NCBI RefSeq assembly: GCF_036346875.1
Contig: NZ_CP107852.1
Coordinates: forward strand, 2,046,001 to 2,110,000
DNA: 64,000 nucleotides
Direction: 5' to 3'
From: Nocardia sp. NBC_00508
Lineage (GTDB): Bacteria > Actinomycetota > Actinomycetes > Mycobacteriales > Mycobacteriaceae
Shown: positions 42,479 to 51,907 of the stretch, piece by piece
How the letters are laid out: every line of letters starts with the position of its first letter
How positions within the stretch are numbered: the stretch's first letter is position 1
Made by a program: the position numbers and the translations under genes
The notes under the pieces: generated by a model
Database searches by the model: none
What the model saw: the letters and a program-made list of their open reading frames with translations, nothing else
What the model was told of the DNA's origin: nothing

Positions 42479-43412
42479 CGCACCACCACGCCCATTCGAG
42501 CGGACCGTAGTCGAAAAACCGCAGCCACACGGCGCTGAACAGCGCCTGCCCCATGATGATCGCGACCGCCGAACCCAGCAGCGCCGCATAGTCGGCGGAG
42601 CCGGACAGGCTGAGATGCGGTTCGGCGAGCAGGATCAGCGCCGTCGCGCCGACATAATTCGTCGCTGCCATGCGGCCCAGCGGCTGGAGTACTTCGGACA
42701 GCACCCGTCCCGGTTCGATGCGCAGCAACAGCAGAAATCCGGTCACGTAGGCGAGCGCGCCGAGCAGGCCCGCCACTGCCGCGGCCGGTGTGGACCACAG
42801 CTCCAGATACGGGGTGCGATACTCCCACCTGCCCGCCACCACCGCGGCGGGTAGCGCGAGAGCGAAGACCGCGCCGATCTGCCAACCTCGCTCGCCGAGT
42901 GTCTCGGCGATCCCCGCACGGGCGGTGGCCGAGCCGAGCAGGAACAACCCGGGCACCAGAGCTAGTTCGCCACCGAGCGCCAGAGCCACGCCGACGGTGC
43001 CGACCAGGCCCGCGAGCAGGACCGCCCAATTCGGCAGCACCGACGCGGGCAGCAGGATCGCCACCCCGACCAGCGCGTACGGCAGCAGCGCCGCGCCCGG
43101 CTGGAACTGCTGATGGACCAGACCGACGACCCCGAGCGCGACCAGGTGGCGGGCCAGGACGAGTCGCGGGCGCTCGCTCTGTTCATTCAGCAACAAGGCG
43201 AAGCCGAGCCCGAACACGAACGAGAAGATCGGCAAGAACCGTCCTTCGAACGCCACCGTCAGCGCATGCCGGACCGGATTCACCATGCCGGTCTCGTCCG
43301 TCACCGCCATGCCCGTGATCTGCCAGATAGTCACCACCAGCATCCCGCACAGTGCAAATCCCCGAACCGCGTCCAGTTCGGGGATACGTAGCGGACCCGC
43401 GTCGTTGTGCAT
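42420..43412 (-). CDS. DUF418-domain membrane protein
   Basis: 330 residues, about ten hydrophobic helices. The N terminus IPELDAVRGFALCGMLVVTI, LPIFSFVFGLGFALLL and the C-terminal LGRMAATNYVGATALI are typical DUF418 (YeiB-like) features. Related to acyltransferase-3-like membrane proteins; exact role unknown. ATG 43412 was chosen, with GTG 43421 as alternative. Confidence 0.9.
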   Translation of the reverse strand: MHNDAGPLRIPELDAVRGFALCGMLVVTIWQITGMAVTDETGMVNPVRHALTVAFEGRFLPIFSFVFGLGFALLLNEQSERPRLVLARHLVALGVVGLVHQQFQPGAALLPYALVGVAILLPASVLPNWAVLLAGLVGTVGVALALGGELALVPGLFLLGSATARAGIAETLGERGWQIGAVFALALPAAVVAGRWEYRTPYLELWSTPAAAVAGLLGALAYVTGFLLLLRIEPGRVLSEVLQPLGRMAATNYVGATALILLAEPHLSLSGSADYAALLGSAVAIIMGQALFSAVWLRFFDYGPLEWAWWCVTWWSVVPIRRAPVPIRRY

Positions 43413-43470
43413 GGATCTCACGGTATCGAGCAGCCGCGCCTGCGCCCGGATCTCGCGCGGAGATGTCGCG

Positions 43471-44559
43471 TCAGGGACTGACGGCGAGGAACGCGAAGGC
43501 CGAGAACAGAGCCAAGTGGACGCCGCCTTGCAGGAGAGTCGCGCGTCCTGGCACCACCGTGAGCCCGCCGACCACGACGGTCAGGGCCAGGAGCACCATT
43601 TGGGTTGCGCCGAGACCGAGCACCAGCGGTCCGTCCAGCCAGATGCTCGCCACGGCGATCACAGGAATGGTCAAGCCGATGCTGGCCATCGCCGAACCCA
43701 GCGCGAGATTGAGGCCGATCTGTACCTGGTCGCGGCGAGCGGCGCGGACCGCCGCGAGCGTTTCCGGCAGCAGTACCAGCAGTGCGATCACCACACCGAC
43801 TGCCGATTGCGGCAGACCTGCCGACTCGACCGCCGATTCCACAGCGGGTGAGACCACTTTTGCCAGCCCGACCACGCATATCAGGGCGACGAACAGCATC
43901 GCGAGGCTGATCACGGCGGCGCGCGCACTCGGCAGCTCGGCGTGCTCGTCCTCGATGACGACGCCGTCGGCCTCGACCGGCAGGAAGTCGCCCGGATGAC
44001 GCACCGTCTGCACCATCACGAACAACCCATAGAGCGCGAGGGATGCCACGGCGGCGAAGGCCAGCTGCGCAGGGGAGAATTCCGGTCCGGGCTTACTCGT
44101 GGTGAAGGTCGGCAGCACGAGGCTGAGCGTGGCCAGGGTCGCGACGGTGGCCAGCGCCGCGCCGGTACCTTCCGCGTTGAACACCGCAACCCGCCTGCGC
44201 ACCGCCCCGACCAACAGCGCAAGACCGAGGATGCCGTTGCAGGTGATCATGACCGCCGCGAAGACCGTGTCGCGGGCCAGCGTGGCAGTCTGATCGCCGC
44301 CCGAGCTCATCAGCGCGAGAATGAGCCCGACCTCGATCACAGTGACCGCTATCGCGAGCACCAGCGAACCGAACGGCTCACCGACCCGGCGCGCGACCAC
44401 CTCCGCGTGGTGCACCGCCGCGAGCACCGCACCGATCAACGCGACCATCACCATCGTCACCGCGACACCGGGCAGGCTTCGGCCCCAAACAGCCGCGAGA
44501 GCGAGCAGAGCGAGGAGTGGTACGAGAACGGTCCAGCGGGCGATCAACACACGGATCAT
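43471..44559 (-). CDS. Calcium/sodium:proton antiporter (ChaA-like)
   Basis: 362 residues with eleven hydrophobic segments and two inverted CaCA repeats: GEPFGSLVLAIAVTVIEVGL and LPETLAAVRAARRDQVQIGL. Both carry the conserved acidic residue of the alpha-repeats. It exchanges Ca or Na/K for protons and helps pH and ion homeostasis. ATG 44559 has GGGAGG 9 bases upstream. Transcribed toward the DUF418 gene, 58 bp away. Confidence 0.9.
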   Translation of the reverse strand: MIRVLIARWTVLVPLLALLALAAVWGRSLPGVAVTMVMVALIGAVLAAVHHAEVVARRVGEPFGSLVLAIAVTVIEVGLILALMSSGGDQTATLARDTVFAAVMITCNGILGLALLVGAVRRRVAVFNAEGTGAALATVATLATLSLVLPTFTTSKPGPEFSPAQLAFAAVASLALYGLFVMVQTVRHPGDFLPVEADGVVIEDEHAELPSARAAVISLAMLFVALICVVGLAKVVSPAVESAVESAGLPQSAVGVVIALLVLLPETLAAVRAARRDQVQIGLNLALGSAMASIGLTIPVIAVASIWLDGPLVLGLGATQMVLLALTVVVGGLTVVPGRATLLQGGVHLALFSAFAFLAVSP

Positions 44560-44730
44560 GCCCACCATCCTCCCAGCAAATTCTTCGCATCCCGATCAGG
44601 TGATCACTCTCCACCCCCACGCGACCAGGGGCCAGGCGTCGAGATCCATACGTACCGTGCGCAAGTCATTACCGGCCGGTGTCCCTGCACCACCTGTGCC
44701 TGATGCACCGCCGAACGTCGGGACCGTGAT

Positions 44731-45126
44731 TCAGTCGTCCAGATCGATCCGGACTGTGAGCAAGTCGGTGCCGACCAATCGGACGGCCGCGCTGTTGGCG
44801 CGTGGCAGGGAGGCGAGGCGGGTACGCGCGTCGTCGTCGGGCAGCGGGTGCGCGGTGCCCGTATGCCAGCGTCCGTGCAGGCGTAGCCGGACGTGGTTGT
44901 TCGCCTTGATGTTCCGGATGTACTGGGATCGCTCGCCGAACTCGGAGACGAGCCAGAACTGGTTTCCGAACTTTCGTCCGCCGATCGGGGTGATTCGCGG
45001 CTGACCGCTGACTCGGCCGGTCGTTTCCAGGAGCGTCTGACTGGGCACAGTGCGAAGAATCGGATTGCCGACTCGGCGCTGCAGCGCCGTCACCACCCGA
45101 TGCTGAATGTCGCGCATGTTCGGCAT
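44731..45126 (-). CDS. Nitroreductase/deazaflavin family protein (DUF385)
   Basis: 131 residues. LLETTGRVSGQPRITPIGG and FWLVSEFGERSQYIRNIKAN are typical of the F420-binding split-barrel family, as in Ddn and Rv1155-like proteins. Its reaction is not known. It is a second family member in this window (the first is at 31322). Confidence 0.88.
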   Translation of the reverse strand: MPNMRDIQHRVVTALQRRVGNPILRTVPSQTLLETTGRVSGQPRITPIGGRKFGNQFWLVSEFGERSQYIRNIKANNHVRLRLHGRWHTGTAHPLPDDDARTRLASLPRANSAAVRLVGTDLLTVRIDLDD

Positions 45127-45716
45127 GCCGCGACGGTAACACCGGGTACTCGTCGGCAGGCGTCAGCGCATCCGCGTTTCGGTCACCGAGCAGGGCGCAT
45201 ACAACTCGAGACGCATTTTCCGCACGCGTAGGCACCGGGTCGCGAACACCCGGCAGCGGCATAGCGCAGTACTGACCGGCGGCCGCACCACCCGGGGTGG
45301 CCGGTCGCACTGTGCGTAATCGAACGAGTCGTCATGTCCACGAATCTCATTGCGTGATATATGCCACAACTCCTCGGCCTCTGCATGTCAGCCCAACGGA
45401 CCGGCTCGGCCGCGGCCGAGCCGCGTTCCGCAGTGCCGCACCAGCTGTCGCGAGTTATCGGCGGTGGGCACATGGGGGCTGAACCGTGCCGTATCGCCGC
45501 CTTATCATTTCGCCGAACCGCGCGACAGCGGGCGGGGCAACACTGGACCAGCGGCAGCAACAGCGATTTCACGTGATCGCACCAGGGCGGAATCACCGGC
45601 CCCTTCGTCTGTTCGACCGTGGCGGGCGTTGCGGAGAGGCGCCGAGGCGATGTCGTTACCGAAGAACATCCGGCAAGGAATCGACCCGGTACCGATCGAT
45701 GGGTGAGAATTTGGCG
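45127..45716. other. Gap of 590 bp with a perfect 22-bp palindrome
   Basis: No convincing gene. Bases 45402-45423 are a perfect palindrome (CGGCTCGGCCG and its complement). Reading frames reaching into the PhoU gene have no good start before 45699. Confidence 0.5.
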
Positions 45717-46376
45717 GTGCGGACCCAGTTCACTGCCGAGCTCATCGCGTTGACCAAAGACTTGACGCTGATGTGCACGCTCGCCCACGACGCCGTCGAG
45801 CGTGTCACCGACGCGCTCGTCGACGCCGACCTCACCGCCACCTACGAGGTCTTCGCGCTCGACGAGCAGCTGCAGAAGATGTACGGCGCGTGCGAGGCGC
45901 GCACCGTGGTGCTGTTGGCGTTGCAGGCGCCGGTCGCCCGCGACCTGCGACATGTGGTGACCGCGATCCAGATCGCCGGGGAACTATCCCGAATCGGATG
46001 GCTGGCCAGCCGGGTCGCCGACCAGGTGTACCAGCGCCACCCGGGACCAGTGGCGCGGCAACCGATGCTCGACATCCTCGCCGCGATGGGGAAGCTGGCG
46101 GCCGAGCGCACGGCACTGGCAGGCTGGGCGGTCGCAGGCCACCAACCACTGTCCGCGGAGACTCCTACCGACCCGTCGATGGAAACGCTGCACCAGCAAT
46201 TGCATTCGGCATTGCGCGACCCCACATCTCAACCGTCCACCGATATGGCGATCGACAACGCACTGCTGGGGCACCACCTAGAGCGCTGTGTCGATCACAC
46301 CGCACGCATCGATCGGCTGATCCGCTTCCTCGACACCGGCGTCCCCCCGACCGCTCAGCCCAACGACGACGAGTGA
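45717..46376 (+). CDS. PhoU-family protein
   Basis: 219 residues with two tandem PhoU three-helix repeats. VRTQFTAELIALTKDLTLMC opens the first and VARDLRHVVTAIQIAGELSR is the family's signature of repeat one. HLERCVDHTARIDRLIRFL marks repeat two. It regulates phosphate transport and signalling together with Pst/PhoR, none of which is nearby. The GTG start at 45717 aligns with PhoU N termini and has GGTGAGAA 7 bases upstream; ATG 45699 is possible. The second signature is weaker than in typical PhoU. Confidence 0.85.
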   Translation: MRTQFTAELIALTKDLTLMCTLAHDAVERVTDALVDADLTATYEVFALDEQLQKMYGACEARTVVLLALQAPVARDLRHVVTAIQIAGELSRIGWLASRVADQVYQRHPGPVARQPMLDILAAMGKLAAERTALAGWAVAGHQPLSAETPTDPSMETLHQQLHSALRDPTSQPSTDMAIDNALLGHHLERCVDHTARIDRLIRFLDTGVPPTAQPNDDE

Positions 46377-46590
46377 GCCTGCGCACCGGCCGGCGTCCCC
46401 CCGATCCGAGTACCTGGTAGAGCCGAAGTCCACCGAGCGGGGTGGGTGAGCGCGATTGGTTCCCGAGCTCGACCGTGCCTCCCGAACCCGGCGCCGGAAT
46501 CGGTGTGCGCCAAAGCATTCCGATGAATTCGAGCCTGCGCTAGCGGGTCTGGATCGACTCCTTCTCCTCCTGCCCGGGTAGGGTGGAACC

Positions 46591-47523
46591 GTGCTGTTCG
46601 ACCCCGCGGCGGGGGTGCTGATCTCGGACGGCGGCTTGGCCACCGAGTTGGAGGCGCGCGGGCACGACCTGTCCGACGCGCTGTGGTCGGCCCGGCTGCT
46701 GGTGGACGATCCCGGCGCTATCGAGGCCGTGCACGCGGCCTATTTCCAGGCGGGCGCCGATATCGCGACCACCGCGAGCTACCAGGCTTCGTTCGAGGGT
46801 TTCGCCGCACGCGGGCTCAGCCGAGCGGAGTCGACTCGGCTGCTACGCCGCAGCGTCGCATTGGCCCGCGCGGCACGTGCCGCCTGGACGGACGGGCGAC
46901 GCCGATGGGTCGCGGCCTCCGTAGGCCCGTACGGCGCGGCCCTTGCCGACGGCTCGGAATACCGCGGGCGCTATGGACGCAGCGTGGCCGAACTGCGGGC
47001 CTGGCACCGGCCGCGAATGGAGGTGCTTGCGGACGCGGGCGCCGATCTGCTCGCGCTGGAAACCGTTCCCGACATCGACGAAGCCGAGGCAATGGTCGAC
47101 CTGGTGACCGGCATCGGCGTACCCGCGTGGCTGAGCTACACCATCGAGGGGACCCGCACCCGGGCGGGGCAATCGCTCGCGGACGCCTTCGCTGTGGCCG
47201 CGGGGTCGGACGCGATCGTCGCGATCGGTGTGAACTGCTGCGCACCCGCCGATGTCGAGGCCGCGATCGGCCTCGCCGCGAGTACCGGCAAACCCGTGAT
47301 CGCCTACCCGAACAGCGGCGAAGGGTGGGACCCCGCCCGCCACAGGTGGACCGGCCCCGCCCAGTTCGCCCCAGCTCTGGCACCCGCCTGGGTCGCACGA
47401 GGCGCCCGCGTCATCGGCGGATGCTGCCGCGTCGGCCCCGCCCACATCGCCCGCCTCGCATCAGAGCTCCGTGGAACCTCAACCGCGACCGATCTCGGGT
47501 CCGCCGGTCCGTCGCCCCGCTGA
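46591..47523 (+). CDS. mmuM: Homocysteine S-methyltransferase
   Basis: 310 residues. Starts with VLISDGGLATELEARGHDL; zinc-binding cysteines are in GVNCC (near residue 215) and GGCCRVGP (near 276). It transfers a methyl group from S-methylmethionine or SAM to homocysteine, giving methionine. The GTG 46591 start is supported by the family's N terminus. It is a single gene. No SAM riboswitch was recognised upstream. Confidence 0.93.
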   Translation: MLFDPAAGVLISDGGLATELEARGHDLSDALWSARLLVDDPGAIEAVHAAYFQAGADIATTASYQASFEGFAARGLSRAESTRLLRRSVALARAARAAWTDGRRRWVAASVGPYGAALADGSEYRGRYGRSVAELRAWHRPRMEVLADAGADLLALETVPDIDEAEAMVDLVTGIGVPAWLSYTIEGTRTRAGQSLADAFAVAAGSDAIVAIGVNCCAPADVEAAIGLAASTGKPVIAYPNSGEGWDPARHRWTGPAQFAPALAPAWVARGARVIGGCCRVGPAHIARLASELRGTSTATDLGSAGPSPR

Positions 47524-47665
47524 GCCTTCGGTCGAGAGCCCGCCGTCAGGAGATCCCCCTACCGCGAATCCTTTGCCGCAGCCAGGGCGCCGACCGGAAT
47601 CCGGCGGTGCAGGATCGTCAAAGGCGCGGCGCTGATCCAGGCACCCGGCTGAGGTCCTGTCGAGA

Positions 47666-48526
47666 TCACGCCTCACCGAGCATCGGGAAGCGGCCCGAGC
47701 CGAGCAGGCCGGTAATCGCGTCCATCTTCGCTTGCGGCGCCGCGTAGTCCGGGTGTGCGCGCAGCACCGATGCCGCGTCATGCAGGTGGATCATCTGCTG
47801 TTCGGCCTCGGCCGCGGTGCGACCGCCCGCGCTGACCGGATGGTGTGCGAACACCGGTTTGCGCGGGTCGACCCGGCCGAGGGCCACCGCCTTGTCCACT
47901 CGGCGCGAGCAGCGGCAGAATGCCGTCGGGTCGACCAGGCCGCAGGTGGCGTTCAGGAACTCGCCCAGCCGTCGCTTCGCTCGCTGCAACCGTTTCCGGT
48001 AGGCGGCGGGGGTGATACCGAGGATCCAAGCTGCCTCTGTCGAACTCAGCTCGAATACGTCGCCCAGCACGAAGGCGATCCGTTCGTCGCGTGCCAGACA
48101 CTGCAACATGCCCTGACTACACGTGAGCCGCACCTCCGCGGTCAGCAACTGCGCCTCCGGTCCCCGGTAGTCCGCGTCCGCCAAGCCGTCGGCCAGCCCT
48201 TCCCGGTAAGCGTCCAGGCTCAGCTGGGCTGCCTCCTGCGGGGTCTGCCGTCGCAGGTTCAGCAGGTAGTTGACGCCGATGCGGTAGGCCCAGGTGAGCA
48301 GCTTCGCCTCGGCGCGCCAGGTGTGCAGGTGGTCGAGGACGCGCAGCAGGATGTCCTGGGTCGCGTCCTCGGCCTCCGCGGGCCGCCAGACCATGCGCAG
48401 GGCCAGCCGGTAGAGCGGGTCCTGCAGCCGGCGCACCACCTGAGCGACCGCGTCCCGGTCGCCCGCGATCGCGCGGGCGACCATGTCCTTCTCCTCTGCC
48501 GCGACCAGGTCGTGCTCGGTGCCCAT
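47666..48526 (-). CDS. ECF-type sigma factor with cysteine-containing tail
   Basis: 286 residues. Region 2 is RLALRMVWRPAEAEDATQDI, and region 4 VFELSSTEAAWILGITPAAY with KRLQRAKRRL. After region 4, a 95-residue tail starts CGLVDPTAFCRCSRR, three clustered cysteines that could bind zinc. No anti-sigma gene is adjacent, so the tail may sense the signal. ATG 48526 has weak upstream purines. Confidence 0.88.
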   Translation of the reverse strand: MGTEHDLVAAEEKDMVARAIAGDRDAVAQVVRRLQDPLYRLALRMVWRPAEAEDATQDILLRVLDHLHTWRAEAKLLTWAYRIGVNYLLNLRRQTPQEAAQLSLDAYREGLADGLADADYRGPEAQLLTAEVRLTCSQGMLQCLARDERIAFVLGDVFELSSTEAAWILGITPAAYRKRLQRAKRRLGEFLNATCGLVDPTAFCRCSRRVDKAVALGRVDPRKPVFAHHPVSAGGRTAAEAEQQMIHLHDAASVLRAHPDYAAPQAKMDAITGLLGSGRFPMLGEA

Positions 48527-48609
48527 CCGGCCATCATTCGGCCTGCCTCGCGGTTGACGCAAGCAGCCTGGTGCGGGCCCCGCCGGGGTCGTTCGGCGCG
48601 GAGCCCGCG

Positions 48610-49482
48610 TCACGACCGCGCGGCTGCCCCGACCAGAGCGTGCCGGTCCAACCAGTCCGCGACCGCGCGACCGATTTCGTCCGGCCGATCTTCCGGCGCG
48701 TGGTGCCCCGCGGGACCGATCGGCGCGACCTCGGCGCTCGCGAAGGTGGTCGCGGCCCAGTCGATCATCTCCGGCGACCCCAAGCCGACGCCGTTATCCA
48801 GCGCCATCAGCAATTTCGGCACCTCGGGCGTCGCGGCCGCCCACGCGCCGTATTCGCGCACGATGGCGACCACGTCGGCCGGTTCCCCGCCGAGCGGGAA
48901 CTCCCTCGGCCATACCAGCAGCGGCTTGCGCGACACCGGGGTCGGATACGGTGCTCGGTAGACGTCATGGTCCTCGACGGCGAGGTCCGCGACGCCCTTC
49001 GGCAGGTTGAACTCGATGAAGGTGTTCTCCTCCAGGATCATTCGCTCGCCATCGGCGGACCGGAACTTGCGGAACAGCTCGGCGCCGAGCGGGGGCAGCT
49101 CGTCCCAGGCCATCGGCCGCAAGAAGGTCTCGATCAGCGCGATGCCACGCACCCGCCCGGGATGCCCAGCAGCCCAGTGCATGCCGAGCGCGCCACCCCA
49201 GTCGTGACCGACCAGGACAACTTGGTCCAGGCCGAGCGCGTCGAACCAGGCGTCCAGGTAGGCGGCATGATCGGTGAAGCGGTAGCCGCTGTCGGGCTTG
49301 CCCGACTCCCCCATCCCGATCAGGTCGGGCGCCAACACTCGGGTCCGATCGGCGACGTGCGGAAGCACGTTGCGCCACAGGTACGACGAGGTGGGGTTGC
49401 CGTGCAGGAACACCACCGGGGTCGTGCCAGCGCCGGTGTCGCGGTAGTTGAGAAACGAGTCGAGTACTTCGACGGTGGGCAT
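48610..49482 (-). CDS. Haloalkane dehalogenase
   Basis: 290-residue alpha/beta hydrolase. HGNPTSSYLWRNVLP carries the oxyanion/halide Asn. VGHDWGGALGMHWA holds nucleophile Asp and halide-binding Trp. IETFLRPMAWDE holds the catalytic Glu, and IGPAGHHAPEDRPDEIG the base His. This complete DhaA-type set supports hydrolytic dehalogenation of haloalkanes. ATG 49482 follows GGAAGGACGACATC. Substrate range cannot be told. Confidence 0.9.
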   Translation of the reverse strand: MPTVEVLDSFLNYRDTGAGTTPVVFLHGNPTSSYLWRNVLPHVADRTRVLAPDLIGMGESGKPDSGYRFTDHAAYLDAWFDALGLDQVVLVGHDWGGALGMHWAAGHPGRVRGIALIETFLRPMAWDELPPLGAELFRKFRSADGERMILEENTFIEFNLPKGVADLAVEDHDVYRAPYPTPVSRKPLLVWPREFPLGGEPADVVAIVREYGAWAAATPEVPKLLMALDNGVGLGSPEMIDWAATTFASAEVAPIGPAGHHAPEDRPDEIGRAVADWLDRHALVGAAARS

Positions 49483-50156
49483 GATGTCGTCCTTCCAGGT
49501 TCCGGCTTGCTTGCCTTCACCCGTTTCGACACACGATCAGGGCCACCTGTGACCGGCCGCGAGGTGATGCTCATCACAGTCGTCGACGCGCCGTCGCGAC
49601 GCGTACATCCGTAGCCATGCAGTAGATAAATAGCGGAAACTGAAGATCATCTGAGAAATCTTCCGGAACATCCGAACGAACTTGCCAATCAACGTCTCGG
49701 CTATCTACTGTCTCGATACGTAGAACAAAGCGTGATCGAGACGGAGCGAAAAGGTGCTGGTGCACAACCGGATACAGGTGGACCGAACCACCCGCACCCG
49801 CCGGATCCCGATCATCCCTGATCGTCACGAGTGAGTCCGGAGCAGGCGCGGCTCGACACCTCGGGACCTCCCCCTCATCAGCCCCGTGGTGTCGTCCCAG
49901 TGCGGTCTTCGGAGTGGACAACCGTCCGCACAACCGCGCGGCTCGCATGGTCTGCTCGTGACAAACCGCCCCCGAGTCGGCGCCGGCACGGCGATTCGGG
50001 GGCGGGCCCACTACTGCTGTCGAATCACCTTGGGGCACCAGTCCGATCCGGGCGGCTGTGCCGAATCTCATATGCGCCAGTCATTTGTGTCGGCGCGAGC
50101 AATGGATAGTTTGACGCCGGTTACAGTTTCCGGTGGGTTCGGCGTTAGGAAGTTCC
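49483..50156. other. Gap of 674 bp, locally AT-rich
   Basis: No recognised gene. Bases about 49620-49750 are clearly AT-richer than the surroundings, which suggests a promoter region, foreign sequence or decayed gene. A 26-codon frame (GTG 49754-49834) has a GGAGCGAAAAG ribosome site but no recognisable product. Confidence 0.5.
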
Positions 50157-50873
50157 ATGAAATCCACAGCACACCGCCTTGCCCTGATCAGCGTGATGGT
50201 CGCGACTTCCCTCGGACTGGTCTCCTGCTCCTCCCTCACAACCAGCGAGTCGACCGCGGCGACAGGTTGCGGTTCCGGCGGCAAGGCATGCACCGCCGCC
50301 ATACCCAGTCGCGAGGCCCTCGCCCTACTGAATTCCCTGCGGGTCGCGGACCGCGCCGCCAGAACCGGTTACAGCCGAGAGGAATTCGGCCCGCCGTGGT
50401 CGGACAACGTCTCGGTGCCCGGCGGCAACAACGGCTGCGACACCCGCAACGACATCCTGCAGCGCGACCTGACCGACGTGACGTTCAAGTCGGGCAAGTG
50501 CATCGTCTCGACCGGGACGCTCGGCGACCCTTACACGGGCAAGACCATTCACTTCGAGCGCGGCGTGAAGTCCTCCGACGATGTGCAGATCGACCACGTC
50601 GTCGCGCTCTCGGATACCTGGCAGAAAGGCGCTCAGAAGCTTTCCGCCGAACGCCGACGCGACCTGGCGAACGATCCGCTGAACTTGCAGGCCGCGGACG
50701 GCCCCACCAACCAGTCCAAGAGCGATTCCGACGCGGCCGAGTGGCTGCCGCCGAACAAAGGCTTCCACTGCGCCTACGTGACCAGGCAGATTCAGGTGAA
50801 GGCGGCCTACCAGCTCTGGGTCACCCAGTCCGAGAAAGACGCCATGGTCCGGGTACTGAGCGCCTGCCCCTGA
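50157..50873 (+). CDS. Secreted HNH-nuclease-family lipoprotein
   Basis: 238 residues. Signal peptide and lipobox: MKSTAHRLALISVMVATSLG then LVSC, with the lipid Cys near residue 25. The nuclease part has VQIDHVVALSDTWQKGAQ and LANDPLNLQAADGPTNQSKS, the His/Asn pattern of the DUF1524/GmrSD C-terminal HNH-like domain. Probably an anchored extracellular nuclease. ATG 50157 has AGGAAG upstream. Confidence 0.88.
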   Translation: MKSTAHRLALISVMVATSLGLVSCSSLTTSESTAATGCGSGGKACTAAIPSREALALLNSLRVADRAARTGYSREEFGPPWSDNVSVPGGNNGCDTRNDILQRDLTDVTFKSGKCIVSTGTLGDPYTGKTIHFERGVKSSDDVQIDHVVALSDTWQKGAQKLSAERRRDLANDPLNLQAADGPTNQSKSDSDAAEWLPPNKGFHCAYVTRQIQVKAAYQLWVTQSEKDAMVRVLSACP

Positions 50874-50906
50874 GCGTCAGGGAAACTCGATAGCGCCCGC
50901 CGCCGG

Positions 50907-51821
50907 TCACCACTGCCGAGCGGCCGTGATCAGCCGCTGGTAGACCAACTCGACGTGTGGGGCCGGCGAACCGGGACGGCGCACCAGAAACACCGTATTG
51001 ATCGGTGGATCGTCCGGCTCCAGCAGCGGGACCAGCGCCCCTGAATCCAGTTCGGCAGCACAGAGGTAACGCGGCAGCACACTGATACCCGCGCCCGCCG
51101 CCACCGCCGCGGTGACCGCCCGCAGGTCGGCGACCACGACCGCCGCCTCCGCAGTGAGCCGGATGCCGAAGACGTGTCGCCAGTACCGCCGCAGGATCGG
51201 CAGGTCAGGGGCGTAGCTGAGCAGCGGAAAGCCGGACAGCGCTGCCGGTGCTTCGGCGCGCAGCACTCCCGTGTCGATCCGCGCGGCGACCGACGGCGCG
51301 GCCACGAGGACGAATTCCTCGTCGAACAGCGGTTCGGCGATGACCGTCCGGCCTCTGGGCCGAACCGCGGACACCACCACGTCGAACTGTCCGGCGCGCA
51401 GCGCGCCGAGCAGCTCGTCCGACAGCCCCGCGCCGACCACCAGCCGCACGCCCCGGGCGACCAGTGGCGCCAGCGCCGGAAGCGCGTGCACCGCAAGTAC
51501 TTCGGCGGGACCCGCCAGCCGGACCGCGGGCTGCGGAGCGGGTTCGCCGCGACGGGCAGCGACCGTGCCCAGCGCGTCCAGCGGTGCGGCGATCCGCGCC
51601 GCCAGCTCGGTTGCGGCCGCGGTCGGCGCCACCCCGCGCGGCAGTCTTTCGAACAGCCGCGCGCCGAGCCGCTTCTCCAATGCCTGCAACTGACCGGTTA
51701 CCGTCGGCTGAGACAGCCCGACCATCCGCGCCCCCGCCGTGATCGATCCGGCCCGGTGCACGGCCAGGAACGTGCGCAGTTGGTTCAGATCGACATTCCC
51801 ATCGGAATCTCTATCACTCAC
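50907..51821 (-). CDS. LysR-family transcriptional regulator
   Basis: 304 residues. N-terminal HTH: LRTFLAVHRAGSITAGARMV, then LSQPTVTGQLQALEKRLGAR. The remainder is the substrate-binding effector domain. It lies downstream of the flavin monooxygenase on the same strand but is separated by a strong terminator, so it is transcribed separately. Target unknown. Confidence 0.92.
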   Translation of the reverse strand: MSDRDSDGNVDLNQLRTFLAVHRAGSITAGARMVGLSQPTVTGQLQALEKRLGARLFERLPRGVAPTAAATELAARIAAPLDALGTVAARRGEPAPQPAVRLAGPAEVLAVHALPALAPLVARGVRLVVGAGLSDELLGALRAGQFDVVVSAVRPRGRTVIAEPLFDEEFVLVAAPSVAARIDTGVLRAEAPAALSGFPLLSYAPDLPILRRYWRHVFGIRLTAEAAVVVADLRAVTAAVAAGAGISVLPRYLCAAELDSGALVPLLEPDDPPINTVFLVRRPGSPAPHVELVYQRLITAARQW

Positions 51822-51871
51822 CGCACAAGTCTATTTCCCTGGCGATATGACAGACCCCCTGGTGGTGCGAT

Positions 51872-51900
51872 GTCCTGCCGGTCCGGCGGACCGGCAGGAC
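51872..51900. terminator. Transcription terminator of the resistance operon
   Basis: Perfect 13-bp stem, GTCCTGCCGGTCC paired with GGACCGGCAGGAC, with a 3-base loop. It lies 7 bases after the stop of the monooxygenase gene (minus strand) and separates it from the LysR gene. Confidence 0.85.
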
Positions 51901-51907
51901 TTCTCCA

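Noticed and set aside
46377..46590. SAM or cobalamin riboswitch before homocysteine methyltransferase
   Set aside because: No recognisable conserved box or multi-stem layout in the 214 bases.
49574..50071. A 165-codon minus-strand frame in the gap before the nuclease gene
   Set aside because: No domain, no ribosome site, and it crosses a likely promoter region of the lipoprotein gene.
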